Source: Psilocybe azurescens (Eukaryota > Basidiomycota > Agaricomycetes > Agaricales > Agrocybaceae). Taken from it: 64,000 nt of DNA. The notes beneath the pieces are model-generated. The model saw only the letters and a program-made list of their open reading frames with translations, had not been told where the DNA came from and searched no databases. The position numbers and the translations under genes were made by a program. The DNA lies in assembly GCA_023853785.1 (NCBI GenBank), contig JAJIRX010000510.1, positions 930,001 to 994,000 of the forward strand. Direction: 5' to 3'. Below, in pieces: positions 48,225-59,015 of the stretch. Position 1 is the first letter of the stretch. Every line of letters begins with the position of its first letter.

Positions 48225-49092
48225 ATGATGGCAACCCTCATCCGTTCAGCAAAATCCAGCAATGCATGGGTTCCTAGAGATTTGAAAGCATTCAACATCC
48301 ACATCATCCGCGAGGATACTCAAAGTTTCTTTGGCATGGCAGTCTCAGACTTGCCTGTTCCCCAAAACATATCACCCATTATTTGGAATAACATTATGGC
48401 ACCAGCTGGTCAACTCTCCAAGGCAGAAAGACTTTTCTTTGCATACCTGCAGGATGCAATGGAAATGCTTCCTGATGAAGAATCTCAGGTTGATGACTTT
48501 GTCATCTTTCTGCTAGGATTGCTGGATTATGATGATGGTCAACGTGTTTTGCACACTCGAAAGGAAATGTCATTCTACATGTGTGGCAGCAGGGTTGATG
48601 CAAAGGCAGATGTTACTGTCATTGAGCGACATGGTTCATACTTTGAGTATATTCTACTTGTGCAGGAAGACAAGGTATGTTCTTGAATACTCCAGCTGTG
48701 TCTTTTGGGAACTCAACCTTCTGTAGAGCTATGTCTCAGGTGATGATCCTGAGCCACAACTCATTGCAGAGGCAATTGCAGCATTTCATCAGAACAACAG
48801 AACCTGTGAAAGCATTAAGCAACCTGCATTGGAGTCTCAAACCTTCCCAGCAATCACCATAGTTGGAACAGCAGCAACATTTTACAAGATAGAGATCAAT
48901 AAAGACCTTGTACTAGCAGTGCAAGGTGGGCAATATCCTGAAAACATCACTGTTGTCCACAAATTTGTTCCACCTGTTCTTGACTTGCCCAATTACCCTG
49001 CCCATGGTATGGTTCCCTTGGAAAATAGAAGGGTCCTTCTCAAATGCTATGAGGCATTCAAGCAATTTATGGTAAGCCTCACCTCATATTGA
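48225..49092 (+). CDS. Orphan gene typical of agaricomycete repeat regions
   Basis: Two exons, 48225-48674 and 48727-49092, with a 52-nt GT-AG intron in phase 0. Start MMATLIRSAKSSNAWVPRDL (an ATG at 48207 is in frame too). Motifs: FFAYLQDAMEMLPDEESQVD, DDFVIFLLGLLDYDDGQRVL, ILLVQEDK at the exon end, then SYVSGDDPEPQLIAEAIAAF, LAVQGGQYPENITVVHKFVP and a C-terminal RRVLLKCYEAFKQF. I recall similar proteins in many copies in mushroom genomes, often close to transposons; function unknown. The DPEPQLIAEAIAAF pattern is reminiscent of nuclease-like domains that end in VQEDK, but that is only an impression. The frame is fully open although the surrounding DNA is heavily decayed. Confidence 0.65.
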
Positions 49093-49388
49093 TACCTGGT
49101 CAGAACTTAATATATAGCAGATGACTGTCCCTGCTTAATGATTACACCAGGATTCCTGAACATTGCTATTAGGATTTGATATGTGTCAATGTCATGTCTC
49201 TCACATAGTGTTTTAAAAAACTGTTTAAATGTTTTTGAAATTGAACTTAAATTGACTATAATGCCATGTAATCTTGATAAAATTACATGATTTAAAATGT
49301 ACTGGAAAGCTCTGGATTACAGCTTTCAGAAGATATAATATATTTTTGTATTTGTTTGATTTATCTATTATTATTAAATACTTTATAA

Positions 49389-49400
49389 AAATAACACATC
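49389..49400 (+). repeat. 12-bp direct repeat, left copy
   Basis: AAATAACACATC; the same 12 bases recur at 50519-50530, flanking the Tc1 remnant. Tc1 elements duplicate only TA, so this is not a normal target duplication. Confidence 0.5.
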
Positions 49401-49446
49401 TGAAAAGTTTCTTTGTGGTCTGTTGGAATATAGGTATCTATATAAA

Positions 49447-50490
49447 TTAGTACTTTGTGTGACCTCCCTTTGCCCTCAACACAGCTGCAACTCTTCTAGG
49501 CATACCATTGATCAATTTTACACATTTTTCCTTGAGTATTTTCTCCCACTCCTCCTGTACTCTGTCCCACAACTCCTGGATACTCTTTGCAGTATTTTCA
49601 TATTCTGTAAAGTGCATTTTGAGAATATGCCACAGTGTTCAATGGAATTGAGATTTGAGGATTGTGCTGGCCAGTCCAGAAGCTCTACTTCATGGTTTTT
49701 AAATCATTTCTGAGCAATTTTGGATGTGTGCTTACAGTCATTATCCTGCTGAAAGATGAAGTCATCCTGATCAAGATTGTAATACTCCAGAGTTTGGAAG
49801 ACATGGTCATCCAAAACGCTCACATAGAGTTCTCTGTCCATCTTGCCTTCTATTCTACACATGTAGCCAACACCACTTGTTGTCATACAATCCCAAATCA
49901 ATACATGTCCTCCTCTAAATTTGATAGTTTGTGTACATACTAAGTTTGGAGAGGAAAACCAGTTTTTTCACATCTACTGCCTTTTATCTGATCTAATGCA
50001 ATTAATGTTGGTCTCATCTGTGAATATAACAGGTTTCCAGTCTTCCTTTACCCAGTTTTCATACTTCTGGGAAAATTCCAAGCAAGCTTTTCTATAGTTC
50101 TTGAAGAGGAATGTCTTTTGACTTTGACTTGTGCCACAAAATCCTTTTTTTGAGAGAATTTTAAATAATTTGGATAGAGATAGATGTGTTGGTAATATTG
50201 AGAAGCTGGTGGCAGAGTTGTGTGACAGTATCAGCCTTTCCAGTGGTAACAAGTCAAACCAGGTGACAGTGGTCATGGGAAGTGAGCTTAGAAGGACAGC
50301 CTTCACAATTTTCCTTTATAGATAACTCCATTCTAGTGTATCTTTCCAATAGTAGACTTCTCAACACCAAATTTGGCAGCAATTTTGTGAATAGAATTGC
50401 TATTCTCCAGCATAAAAATAATATTAGAGTATAGTTCAGAAGATAGAGGATGTGTTACAGATGCACTCTTTTCACTTTCATTTTATTTTT
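49447..50490 (-). mobile_element. Degenerate Tc1/mariner transposase
   Basis: DDE transposase remnant. In order on the minus strand: a helix-turn-helix (SIHKIAAKFGVEKSTIGKIH), PSKLTSHDH and GKADTVTQLCHQLLNI, CLEFSQKYENWVKEDW, DETNIN (first Asp), MTTSGVGYMC, FIFQQDNDCKHTS (second Asp), LLDWPAQSSNLNSIEH (third acidic residue) and the canonical end PRRVAAVLRAKGGHTKY with a stop at 49447-49449. Reading needs several frame changes and crosses stop codons, so the copy is dead. Inverted terminal repeats could not be recognised. Many CA/TG differences from typical Tc1 sequences fit CpG decay. Confidence 0.85.
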
Positions 50491-50518
50491 ATTTCAAATT
50501 CTTTTTCTTTTCTTATAC

Positions 50519-50530
50519 AAATAACACATC
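50519..50530 (+). repeat. 12-bp direct repeat, right copy
   Basis: AAATAACACATC, matching 49389-49400. Confidence 0.5.
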
Positions 50531-52963
50531 CTTATCACATGATGGACAATATCATGTAATCATATCTTGACTCCATATTTGCAGTTGACTCACATTCTGA
50601 CCAGTGCCAGACTCTAATTCATGTTAGCACAATTATGATTTATTTTTTTCTTTGACTCATTTTAACTCATTTTATACTAGTAGTTGTAGGCATGAGTCAA
50701 ATGCCTTAAATAGCCAGTAAATACAATGATTGTTCTTTAGCTAGTTCTTAAGAATCATATCTCTTCTTCACTCAAAACTGTTTAAAATACTTTAGTTCTT
50801 GATTACTTGACTGTTGATTTTATTCATGCATGTGAACTTTAGTCTGAAATTGTAACAGAATGCATGACTGTGTTGCAGAGATTAGCAGGCTATAAATTTA
50901 GAGGAATGTACAGTTTCAGTCTTGTTTATATCTAGAGCAGTTGGATAGTTTGAATAGCATAAAGTTTATGTGCATTGCCAATTACACTGCAGTTCCAACT
51001 TCCACTTTCTGCCCTCTGTTTTTCTATTGATCTTCTTTGAATATATTTAAATAATTGAAGATGAGAGAATGTCTGCAAAAAAACATTGAAGAACCAAAAG
51101 AATATCAGAGAGAGGTGGATTACCCAATGAGTTAGCATACTAAGTTGATAATGTGTCTGATCCTGGACAATATGTCAACACTATGAACTGATTATTTGCA
51201 ACCAGATCTATTGCAATTATCTGCAGTGTGAGTCTCTTTATGCACTTATACAACATGGCAATTTTAGCTGTGTAGCTTAGGTAGATATTGGTAGCTACAA
51301 AGCTTTGAAAAGCAACTTACACATCAAGGAGAAAAATTCTTATAGCATGCAAGCAGATCCTGGGATTTCAGACTGTAATCTAGGGTGGGGAGAGTAGAGT
51401 GCTGGAGGCCTTAAATTTATTTTTATTTTTGAAGATTAAAATCCAAATGATGGGCTGCTAGAGAATGAGGAATATTCTTTTGAGTCATAAGAGCAATAAA
51501 CAGACCACTGAAAACCATTCTGGACTGTAAATGATTTTATATTTTATTTTCTGCAAGATGGTGAAGTTTTGTACTGACATCCAACTGATTCCAGCTTTGC
51601 TGGAGACTAATCTAATGTTTCAGTAGTGCTTTTTAAAATTGTTTGATCAGTCTATGTATCTGTGCTCACAGAGTTTAATCTAGCACTTAATGATCTTATA
51701 TGTATATCAGAATATATTATCATTTGGGCTATGTTTTTTCAGCCATCAAGATAAATGAAAAATATAAGGGAGATATATCTTATATAGAAGGAGAAGGGGA
51801 TAGCCTCTGAGGGCTTAAAAAAATATTCAACCCCATGTTGTTTCTAAATTTTCAGGATCCCCTTGGTGGCATGACAGAAATATGTGAGTTCAGCCAGTGT
51901 GTTGAGTGTGTTTTCTAAATTCTTTGAGCTATATTTCTTGAGAAAGCATGCTAGCTTATGTATTGAGTGGAAAATTAGAAATAAATAAACCTTTAATCTG
52001 AGTGAAAAAAGAGCACAATAAAAGATCTCTAACTTAAGTTCTTTCTGAGTTGAAATTGAGGAAATTTCATATGATCAATAAGACAGTAGTATTGCTTGCA
52101 CCACTGTTGATTTAAATTTGATGATATTTTAAATGAGTTCTGGTTTCAAAGTAAGAGCAGCCATATTAGTACCATAGGCTACTCTGGAGAGAATTTAGCC
52201 CTCTTGCTCATTTTGCTAAATGAATAGTGAACACAGTATTCAGTTCCCAAATGCTGAGACTTGACCTTACATATTTAATTTATTTTTACATCTTTTCTGC
52301 ACTTGGCTTGTTATCAGCTTTAAGTCTGCATAGTGTATAGTGCAGTACAGCTTCTCCAGGTGCAATAACAGCTGCAGAGATGCAAAGCAGACATCTTCCT
52401 TAGAAAAATTGGTGACAAAGACTGACTGACCCTTTCTTCTGCAAAGAACAAATAGATCAAGTTGAGTAAATTGATTGATCAATCTGGTGCTTTTTAAAAA
52501 TGCCTCAATTGAGTGAGAAAGCATTATCAAGATCATGACCAGGATAGGGAGTTGAAAGCTCTGCAAATGTGCAAAGGAAAAGTGGGCAAAAAAAAAACAT
52601 GAACTATGTATTGTTCAGCTATTTTTATACTATAAATTGTTGATGCCACATGTCAGAAACTAAGAGTGTACAGTAGTATTTTAATTAATTACCACAGCTA
52701 CATTGAACAGACAGAGAAATTACCCACTGTAGTACACAGTACAATAACTCAGATGTAAAAATCGCTAGACCAGAAGTTTGTCTGCACAAGGCTGCTCTGC
52801 ATACTATAAGTTGATTTATAATGCAAACTTCAAATTTCCAATGTGGCTGCAGGCAGCACTACATAAAAACTTGCAGTGAAATATTGCTTTTTCAGTCTCT
52901 ACCTTGCATGCCAGAACAGCAAAAACACCACTCATTCATAATAAATGAATGTAAATGAGGAAT

Positions 52964-53700
52964 TCAAAGAGTTTCTTTGAGTTGAATGTTTGTTGATGAC
53001 CCACCCAGAGTTACACTGGGATTTTGGAAAGGGGGTTGCCAAATAGATAGCTTAATCTGGGAAACAGGACAAGAAGGGGTGGCTTGCAACATTCTGTCAA
53101 TACTGCAGCTTTGGCTCAAGCTCTTCACACAGACTGGGAGGGAGAATGATGATATTGAATCAGGTGCTGGCATATCATGATTGTCAAAGGTTGCAGGTTG
53201 AAGCATAGAGCCCATCAAGGGGTCTTTGCTGATGCTGGAGAATGAGGAGGTACAAGATAATTGGATAACTCAGATAGATGTGTTCCATCTGACTCAGATA
53301 TGCCATTCTTGGGCCACCACACGATAGGGCTGCTCTCTTGACGAGTGCGATGCAGACGTGATATGTCTATAAGATTCTTTGAGCTCCCTTGGCCCTTGAA
53401 AGGGGTGATTTGAAGTATACTGTCAACATCAACAGTGAACAATGCACGATTTGACTCGAGCTTTTCCTAAATGCGTCGACTCCATTGGGTTAGAGGGTAT
53501 GACGATATTAACTCCGGTGTTAGAAGATAGGTCGCATTTACCTGTTGGAGATATGGAGTTCCTAAATTAATCACGGGGGGTCGTGTCAAGAGCATCACAG
53601 TTGGCCGGAGACAATCTATCATGATATGATTGACGGATATTAGAGGGGTAATGCACGTTGTGAAGAAAATGCAAGCAACTCTATTCACAAGGCGGCGCAT
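52964..53700 (-). pseudogene. 3' part of a membrane-protein-like gene at the island border
   Basis: The upstream exon (about 53558-53700) reads RRLVNRVACIFFTTCITPLI and LGTPYLQQ. A GT-AG intron leads to EKLESNRALFTVDVDSILQI, GQGSSKNLIDISRL and SELSNYLVPPHSPASAKTP. The frame then continues as LMGSMLQPATFDNHDMPAPD to a stop at 52964 if the G4 run at 53219-53222 is five. The first exon resembles the last helix of a multi-pass protein, but nothing upstream of 53700 supplies the rest, so the gene seems 5'-truncated. Its 3' exon lies half inside the CpG-free zone and half outside. Confidence 0.4.
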
Positions 53701-54065
53701 CCTCTATACCTGCATGAACATTGAAAAAGATCGCTAAGTATTCTTGTTATGCAAAGAAAAGGGGCGTGCTTGACGACGAACGGCGCAAAAAAAGCGGCGA
53801 GTGCCGGGAAGACAAGGGGGTTTGATTGGCTGATTGATGGAAATTGATTCCCACGATACCTGCGAACCTGCATGCGAACAAGTTGATGCCCCGTTTCGTC
53901 TTCTCTTCTTCCTCCCGACGACGACGAAGACAACGACCGTCTTTCCCTTTCTCTAATCTCGCCAACCCTTCCCCTCCCGCACGTCTTTGCGGAACACATT
54001 CTTTTCAATCTCTGTCTCTCTCTCTTTACGACTACTACACACCATTGTACAACTTGAACATAAAA
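53701..54065. other. Promoter region of the GC-rich gene
   Basis: GC rises abruptly here. Pyrimidine-rich CTCTCTCTCTC-type tracts at about 54010-54025 precede the ATG at 54066. Confidence 0.45.
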
Positions 54066-56247
54066 ATGCCGTTTTCTCACGTCCATGGGGTGCACAGGAC
54101 GCACCAGAACCAAAGGGCAGCTGAGCCTGCAGCCGCCCCCGTCGAGAAGCGCGATGACGGTCCGTCCCTCTCTCTCCCTTAAAAAAAAAGCTCTACCGCT
54201 AACACCCCGGCAGCAGCATGTACATTCTACCTGGCGCCCAAGATGGGCGACACCGTCGACTCGCTCGCCCCGCTGCCCATCACCTGGGACCCCTCCTGCC
54301 TCACCACCGCCAAGGAGATCGACATCTACCTCTACTCGCCCGGCTCCGCGCTCCCGCGCATCCACGTCTGGCAGAACGTCGCCCTCTCCCGCGGCACCTA
54401 CACCGCCGAGCTCATGCCGCGCTGGTGGAACTCCTCCTCGTCCCAGTCGCTCCAGATCAACGTCGTCCCCGCGGGGCAGCCCACCTTCCTGAGCACGCTC
54501 CCCGGCGGGCCCGTCTTCACCGCGACGTACACGGAGCCCGCGGGCGGCACCCCCGTCGAGGCGGACACATCGCAGGTCGACTCGGGCATCACGCAGGTGA
54601 ACGACCACCTCGCGAAGGGCGGCGTCAGCGCCGGCGGCAAGGCCGCCGCCGTGCTCCTCCCGCTGCTCTTCGTCGCGCTGTGCGCGGGCGCGTACCTCAA
54701 GATGAAGCGCTCGCGCAACGTGGACAAGCGGCGCAAGTGGACCGAGGCGGTCGACAAGCGCATGTCGACGATCTCGACGGACTGGAAGAGCGTCAGCGGC
54801 GCGGGCGCGAACGCGGCCGTCCGCAGCTCCATGGCCGTCGGCAACCGCAGCTCGTCGTTCTCCTTTGGCGGGATCCGGCCGTCGTCCACCTTCGCCACCG
54901 AAGGCGATGAGGCTTCAGCTGCTAATGCAGCGGGCGTGGGGCTCGGACACCAGGAGAAGATGATGGCGCAGGTGCGCACGGGCACGGGCGTCGGCCTGCG
55001 CAACCCCGCGGGCCTCACGTCCCCGTCTACCACATCTGTAGACCGCGTCTCGCGCGTGTCCTTCGCCCCCGACACCCGCGTCTCCCGTGTGTCCTTCGCG
55101 GACTCCGTGGCCCCCTCCTCGGTGGCGGGCCGCCCCTCGGGCGAGTCCGCGCGCAACAGGCCGTCGAGGGCGTTCCATAGCGCGTACATCCCGCCGGTGC
55201 CGGCGCTGCCCGCTCAGGAGAATAATGAGAAGGAAGAAGAGGAAGAGGAGGAGGATAATAAGTCGGAGGAGGCGGACGGCTCGTTCTCGCCAAGACAGAC
55301 GCAGGGCGCACTCACGCTCACGCCGGAGGACATCCGGTCGCGCATCGCAGCGGGGCGCGCGAGGGCCGCGAGCAACGCCGCTGCCCAGCAGCAGGCGCAA
55401 GCCCAAGTCCAGAAGCAACAACACCAACACCAACAACAACACGGACACGACGAAAAAGCCGCAGGAGGAGGAGCAGGGTTCGACGAGTTCATGCCCGCGC
55501 TGAGCATGATGCGCACGGGGAACGACCCCGCCGCGCCCGACGACCTGCTCTTCGCCGCCTCCGCCTCTGCTCCCTCCTCTCCAATCCCTATGTCCCCGCC
55601 CCCCGCGTACCCCCAAATCCGTGGCGTCCACGCCGCAGATGGCCTCCGCCGCGTACTCGCCGCAGATGCAGCCGACGGGGCTGAGCAGCCCCGTGATGGC
55701 GTCGATGCCGATGCAGCCGATGCCCGCGAGCGTGATGAGCCCGGACGAGATGCTGCGCGCGTACGCGGAGCGCAAGAAGTCGCTCGCGATGGCGTCCGCG
55801 GGGCGCGCGTCGCCCTCGAGCTTCGGGAGTGCTAATGGAGGGAGGGCGAGGACGCCGTCGATTAGGGGCGCGCCGATTAGTTATCCGATGCCCGTGGCTA
55901 ACTCGGGCTCGAGTACGGGCGGGAATACGACGATGAGAGTATTGTACGAGGCCGCTGTGCCCGTGCCTTCTCCAGAACCCACTAACAACACAGCGGACAA
56001 CAACAACGAGCACGCGCACGGGTACAGAAACACGGCGTACACGGAGAGCCAGTACGCGCCGAGCGAGTACACGGCCGAGTCGCATGTTGTCATGCACCAG
56101 CACCAGCAACAGGGGCAGGGGCAGTATCAGTTGGGACACCATGCGAATGCGTCGATTGGGGTGGGGATGTACGGCGGGGCGCGGTATGCGATTGGGGACG
56201 AGGACGAGGACGGTGTCGCGGGGAATGGGATGGGGCGGGCGGCGTAG
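54066..56247 (+). CDS. Conserved basidiomycete single-pass membrane protein, very GC-rich
   Basis: Exon 1 (MPFSHVHGVHRTHQNQRAAE, ending PVEKRDD) joins exon 2 at about 54215 after an intron of about 55 nt. The extracellular domain reads ACTFYLAPKMGDTVDSLAPL, PITWDPSCL, IYLYSPGSALPRIHVW, MPRWWNSSSSQSLQI and GPVFTATYTEPAGG, a pattern conserved across basidiomycetes and loosely like yeast Kre9/Knh1-type wall proteins. One helix (KAAAVLLPLLFVALCAGAYL) is followed by KMKRSRNVDKRRKW and a long low-complexity cytosolic tail. The tail frame breaks near 55610: C5 at 55610-55614 must be six to reach VASTPQMASAAYSPQMQP and the stop at 56245-56247. A KR site near residue 28 could be Kex2-cleaved. A role in wall sensing is inference. 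Confidence 0.75.
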
Positions 56248-57716
56248 ATTGAGGTTGGGGGCTCCGGTGCCTTCGTGCGTGGCGACGACGACGACGACGC
56301 CGTTCGTGGTTCAGAGGTCGCTTTCTTCTTTACGTTCTTTCCTTCGGTCCCTTCGGTTCTACACCCACACCCACACCCACACCCGGCTCGGCTCTGTGTC
56401 CCGGCGCTACGTCCCGGTCCTGTCCTGTCTTTTCTCCGTTTCACGCTTCTCGCTTCTCGGTTCCCGCTTCTCGTTTCCATCTTCCATGTAACCAATCAAA
56501 TCCTTTCTTCCTTATTGTCCGCCCCATTTATATATTACTGTTATATAGAAATTCTGTGTAGGGGGGGGTTTTACGTTATGTGAAAACTCCCCTCTCCTCC
56601 TTCCCATTCGTCCAATCCGACTCGTCCGACTCTGGCCCTGACTTTGACTTTGACCCCGGCTCCGGCTCGATTCACGCTCGCGTCAGTCGTGTTCGTCCAA
56701 CCTGCAACCGAGCCGATTTGTTGTCTGCCTTTCCAACTCTTCCTCCCACTTCCTTCCGGCTCGATGCGTATCCCCACATATCGCCTAGGTTCAATGAGGC
56801 CTACTACTCCTGCTCCTCCTGCTCATAACCCGTTCTCGGCCCACTCCACCGTCGACTCATCCCACGACCTTGCTTCATTGCTTAGGTCGACCTCCATCTT
56901 CCGTCTTGTGTTTTTTTATTATTGTTTAAACGATATTAGTGTCCGTTTGTTTGTGTTCCGGCTTTTTTCCCCATTCCCCATTCCGTCCAGTTTACGTTGA
57001 CCACTTCATCATCTGTGTCCAGGTGTCCCATTATACCACTTCCACTTCTCTTTCTCTTTCTCGAAGAAATAACTCTTTTTAAAATACTTGTTCTGATTCC
57101 AGAAACTTTTTCATCATGCCAGCCAGACTGCTCTACGTGTGTTATTAGCTTCCACCCCTCCCTTCCTATCACGTGCTTGGCTCTAAGAGCTCTCGCCGCG
57201 TGTTCATAGTGCTCCTTGCCCTCTTGATAATCTTCTTTTATGAAATTTTTTTGGTTTTTGACTTTTTTTTGTGTAGTGGTGTAGGAGCGTTTTTAAGTAC
57301 TTTGATCTTTGATATGTTTTATGGTTTTTTTCTGGCTTGTGTGTGTGTCATGAGGTTGTGAGTTTCTTTTATACTGTGTTTGTGTTGAATTTTATCCCTC
57401 TGATCGTTATGTGTGTGTTGAGTTGAGTTGAATTGAGTTTTCAGTTTTGACCAGGTGCTATCATGAGGTTTTATCTTATTTCGTTTCGTCTTATGGTTTG
57501 AGCGCTTATATGAAAATTCGAATGGACGATGGTCATGATGGTCTTCTTTCTTTCTGTGCACGAACTGACGATAATTCCGTTCTTGCATTCGTTAACCTTT
57601 ATCACTCGACCCAACCGGTGAGGAAGAGCTGCTAACCTCTGCTGTTCTGGTCATCACTATAACATAGCAGCTCACGATTATATATGTGAGCGCTTAGACT
57701 CGACTTTCTGCATATT
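56248..57716. other. Intergenic region with simple repeats
   Basis: About 1.5 kb. Contains an ACACCC microsatellite (56361-56384), a G8 run at about 56561-56568 and T-rich stretches. Open frames up to 135 codons are repeat-driven and not supported. Confidence 0.45.
56361..56384 (+). repeat. ACACCC microsatellite
   Basis: Four tandem hexamers of ACACCC, resembling telomere-like composition only by chance. Confidence 0.7.
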
Positions 57717-58054
57717 AATGGACCGTCCTGACTCCTTTGCGCGTGTTGCCCAGCCAATCCCACAGCCCACAGTAAGACTGGCAGAGCCCGAGCCAGCATG
57801 GACTGAACAAATATTCACCGAATACGTAGAGACCAAGTTCGCTTACTAATAGAAGCAGGAGTCAATTTTAGAAAAATCGACCATGGCAATACTGCAACAG
57901 TAGCCGAATTCGAACGCTGTGACGGCGCCGAAATCTGGTACGAGGAAGACGAAGAGAACCTCTTTCTATGTGAAGTTATTCCGCTGTATGCAACGATGAT
58001 ATCCGCCTGTGTCGACATAGTAAAGAGCGTTACACCCAACGTGAGGGGGATTTA
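57717..58054 (+). CDS. Hypothetical short gene, frame-broken
   Basis: Starts MDRPDSFARVAQPIPQPTVR and reads to KFAY* at about 57848. An overlapping plus frame then reads LLIEAGVNFRKIDHGNTATV, EIWYEEDEENLFLCEVIPLY and SACVDIVKSVTPNVRGI to a stop at 58052-58054. The second frame looks like real protein. A one-base loss near 57840-57846 would join them into about 110 residues. No family recognised. Confidence 0.3.
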
Positions 58055-59015
58055 ACAGATTTTGGAAAGCATGCTGGAATCAATGGTGATGTCTTAAACT
58101 GGTGGGTTTATGTACCGTGCTTCGAAGTCAAATTTGCATTGATCGCCAGTGTTTGTTGAAACACGAGGAGAGTTTGGGGCTTCCCTTACTGGGAAGCTCG
58201 CCCACGACGCCCGTACAGTAATTACATCCGAGACTTCTCTGACAATTTCTGGCCAAGTATGTATGAAAAATAGAAAACAAATAGAGAACATCCAAAGAAT
58301 TGAATCATCTTGCTTTCGAAATGTGCAAAAAAATCCGAAATTCAAATTCAAATTCAGAACCTTAGGGGACCCATACGAGCTTTCGGGAATTTGAATATTC
58401 TCAACTCGTAAAATAAACCTGAAAAAGAAGAGCATGATTTGTAGGGCTAGTATCGGTTAGTCGGTATGATGGATTTTCAGATAAAATGGGATGTCAGTAC
58501 GTGAAATTTTGACAGGTTTTGACAGGCGCTTGCGATTCTGAGTGAACGACGGAGGTCGAACTTAGTGCCCTTGTCTATTTATAGAAAGCGCTGGGCCTTT
58601 TGTAAACTCTATTAATGATATAGGGCCTTGGATTTTTCAAACACTGGAGTCTGGCGAGTGCTGACGTCGAGATCATAGCCAGTAACAACCCCTATTCTAA
58701 TACGGCATTTAGTAATGCCTCTCCAGTACCCTCAGATACGGTCTTGAGCGATTATTTATGATTTAGTACCCCTGTTGCAGAATCGTTCTGGAATACGATT
58801 TCTAGCGAATTCCAACGATACTTATACTTCGTATGTAGACAACTATTAATAAACATCGAAAGCGTACGCGATAAATGTTACAGTTTGAATTGTAATTTGA
58901 GTAAACCTTATCCCCTGTGACGTCCCTAATGCCGGTTACCTGAAGCTCTCTGTAGCCCTTACTTCTTATTGCGACGTGGTGAACGAGCACTGTATATCTC
59001 CGCAGGAATGGCAGA
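58055..59015. other. Intergenic region
   Basis: About 0.96 kb without supported features; AT-rich in the middle. Confidence 0.4.

Larger units (their letters stand above)
47375..53325. other. AT-rich, CpG-depleted island
   Basis: About 6 kb in which the CG dinucleotide is nearly absent. By eye I find one CpG between about 50.5 and 53.3 kb (near 52763), and only a handful between 47.4 and 50.5 kb, most inside the gene at 48225. Flanking DNA has CpG every 15-30 bases. TG and CA are abundant. This is the footprint expected of long-term CpG methylation with deamination over transposon DNA. It contains a decayed Tc1 element and an intact orphan gene. The remaining 50.5-52.9 kb has no recognisable coding sequence. 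Confidence 0.8.

Noticed and set aside
53685..55775. Minus-strand open frames of 263-307 codons over the GC-rich membrane gene
   Set aside because: They are Arg/Gly/Ala-rich mirror frames produced by the very high GC of the plus-strand gene and show no domain or splice logic.
58094..58435. 113-codon minus-strand frame
   Set aside because: Low complexity (Asn/Leu, Phe) and no splice or domain support.
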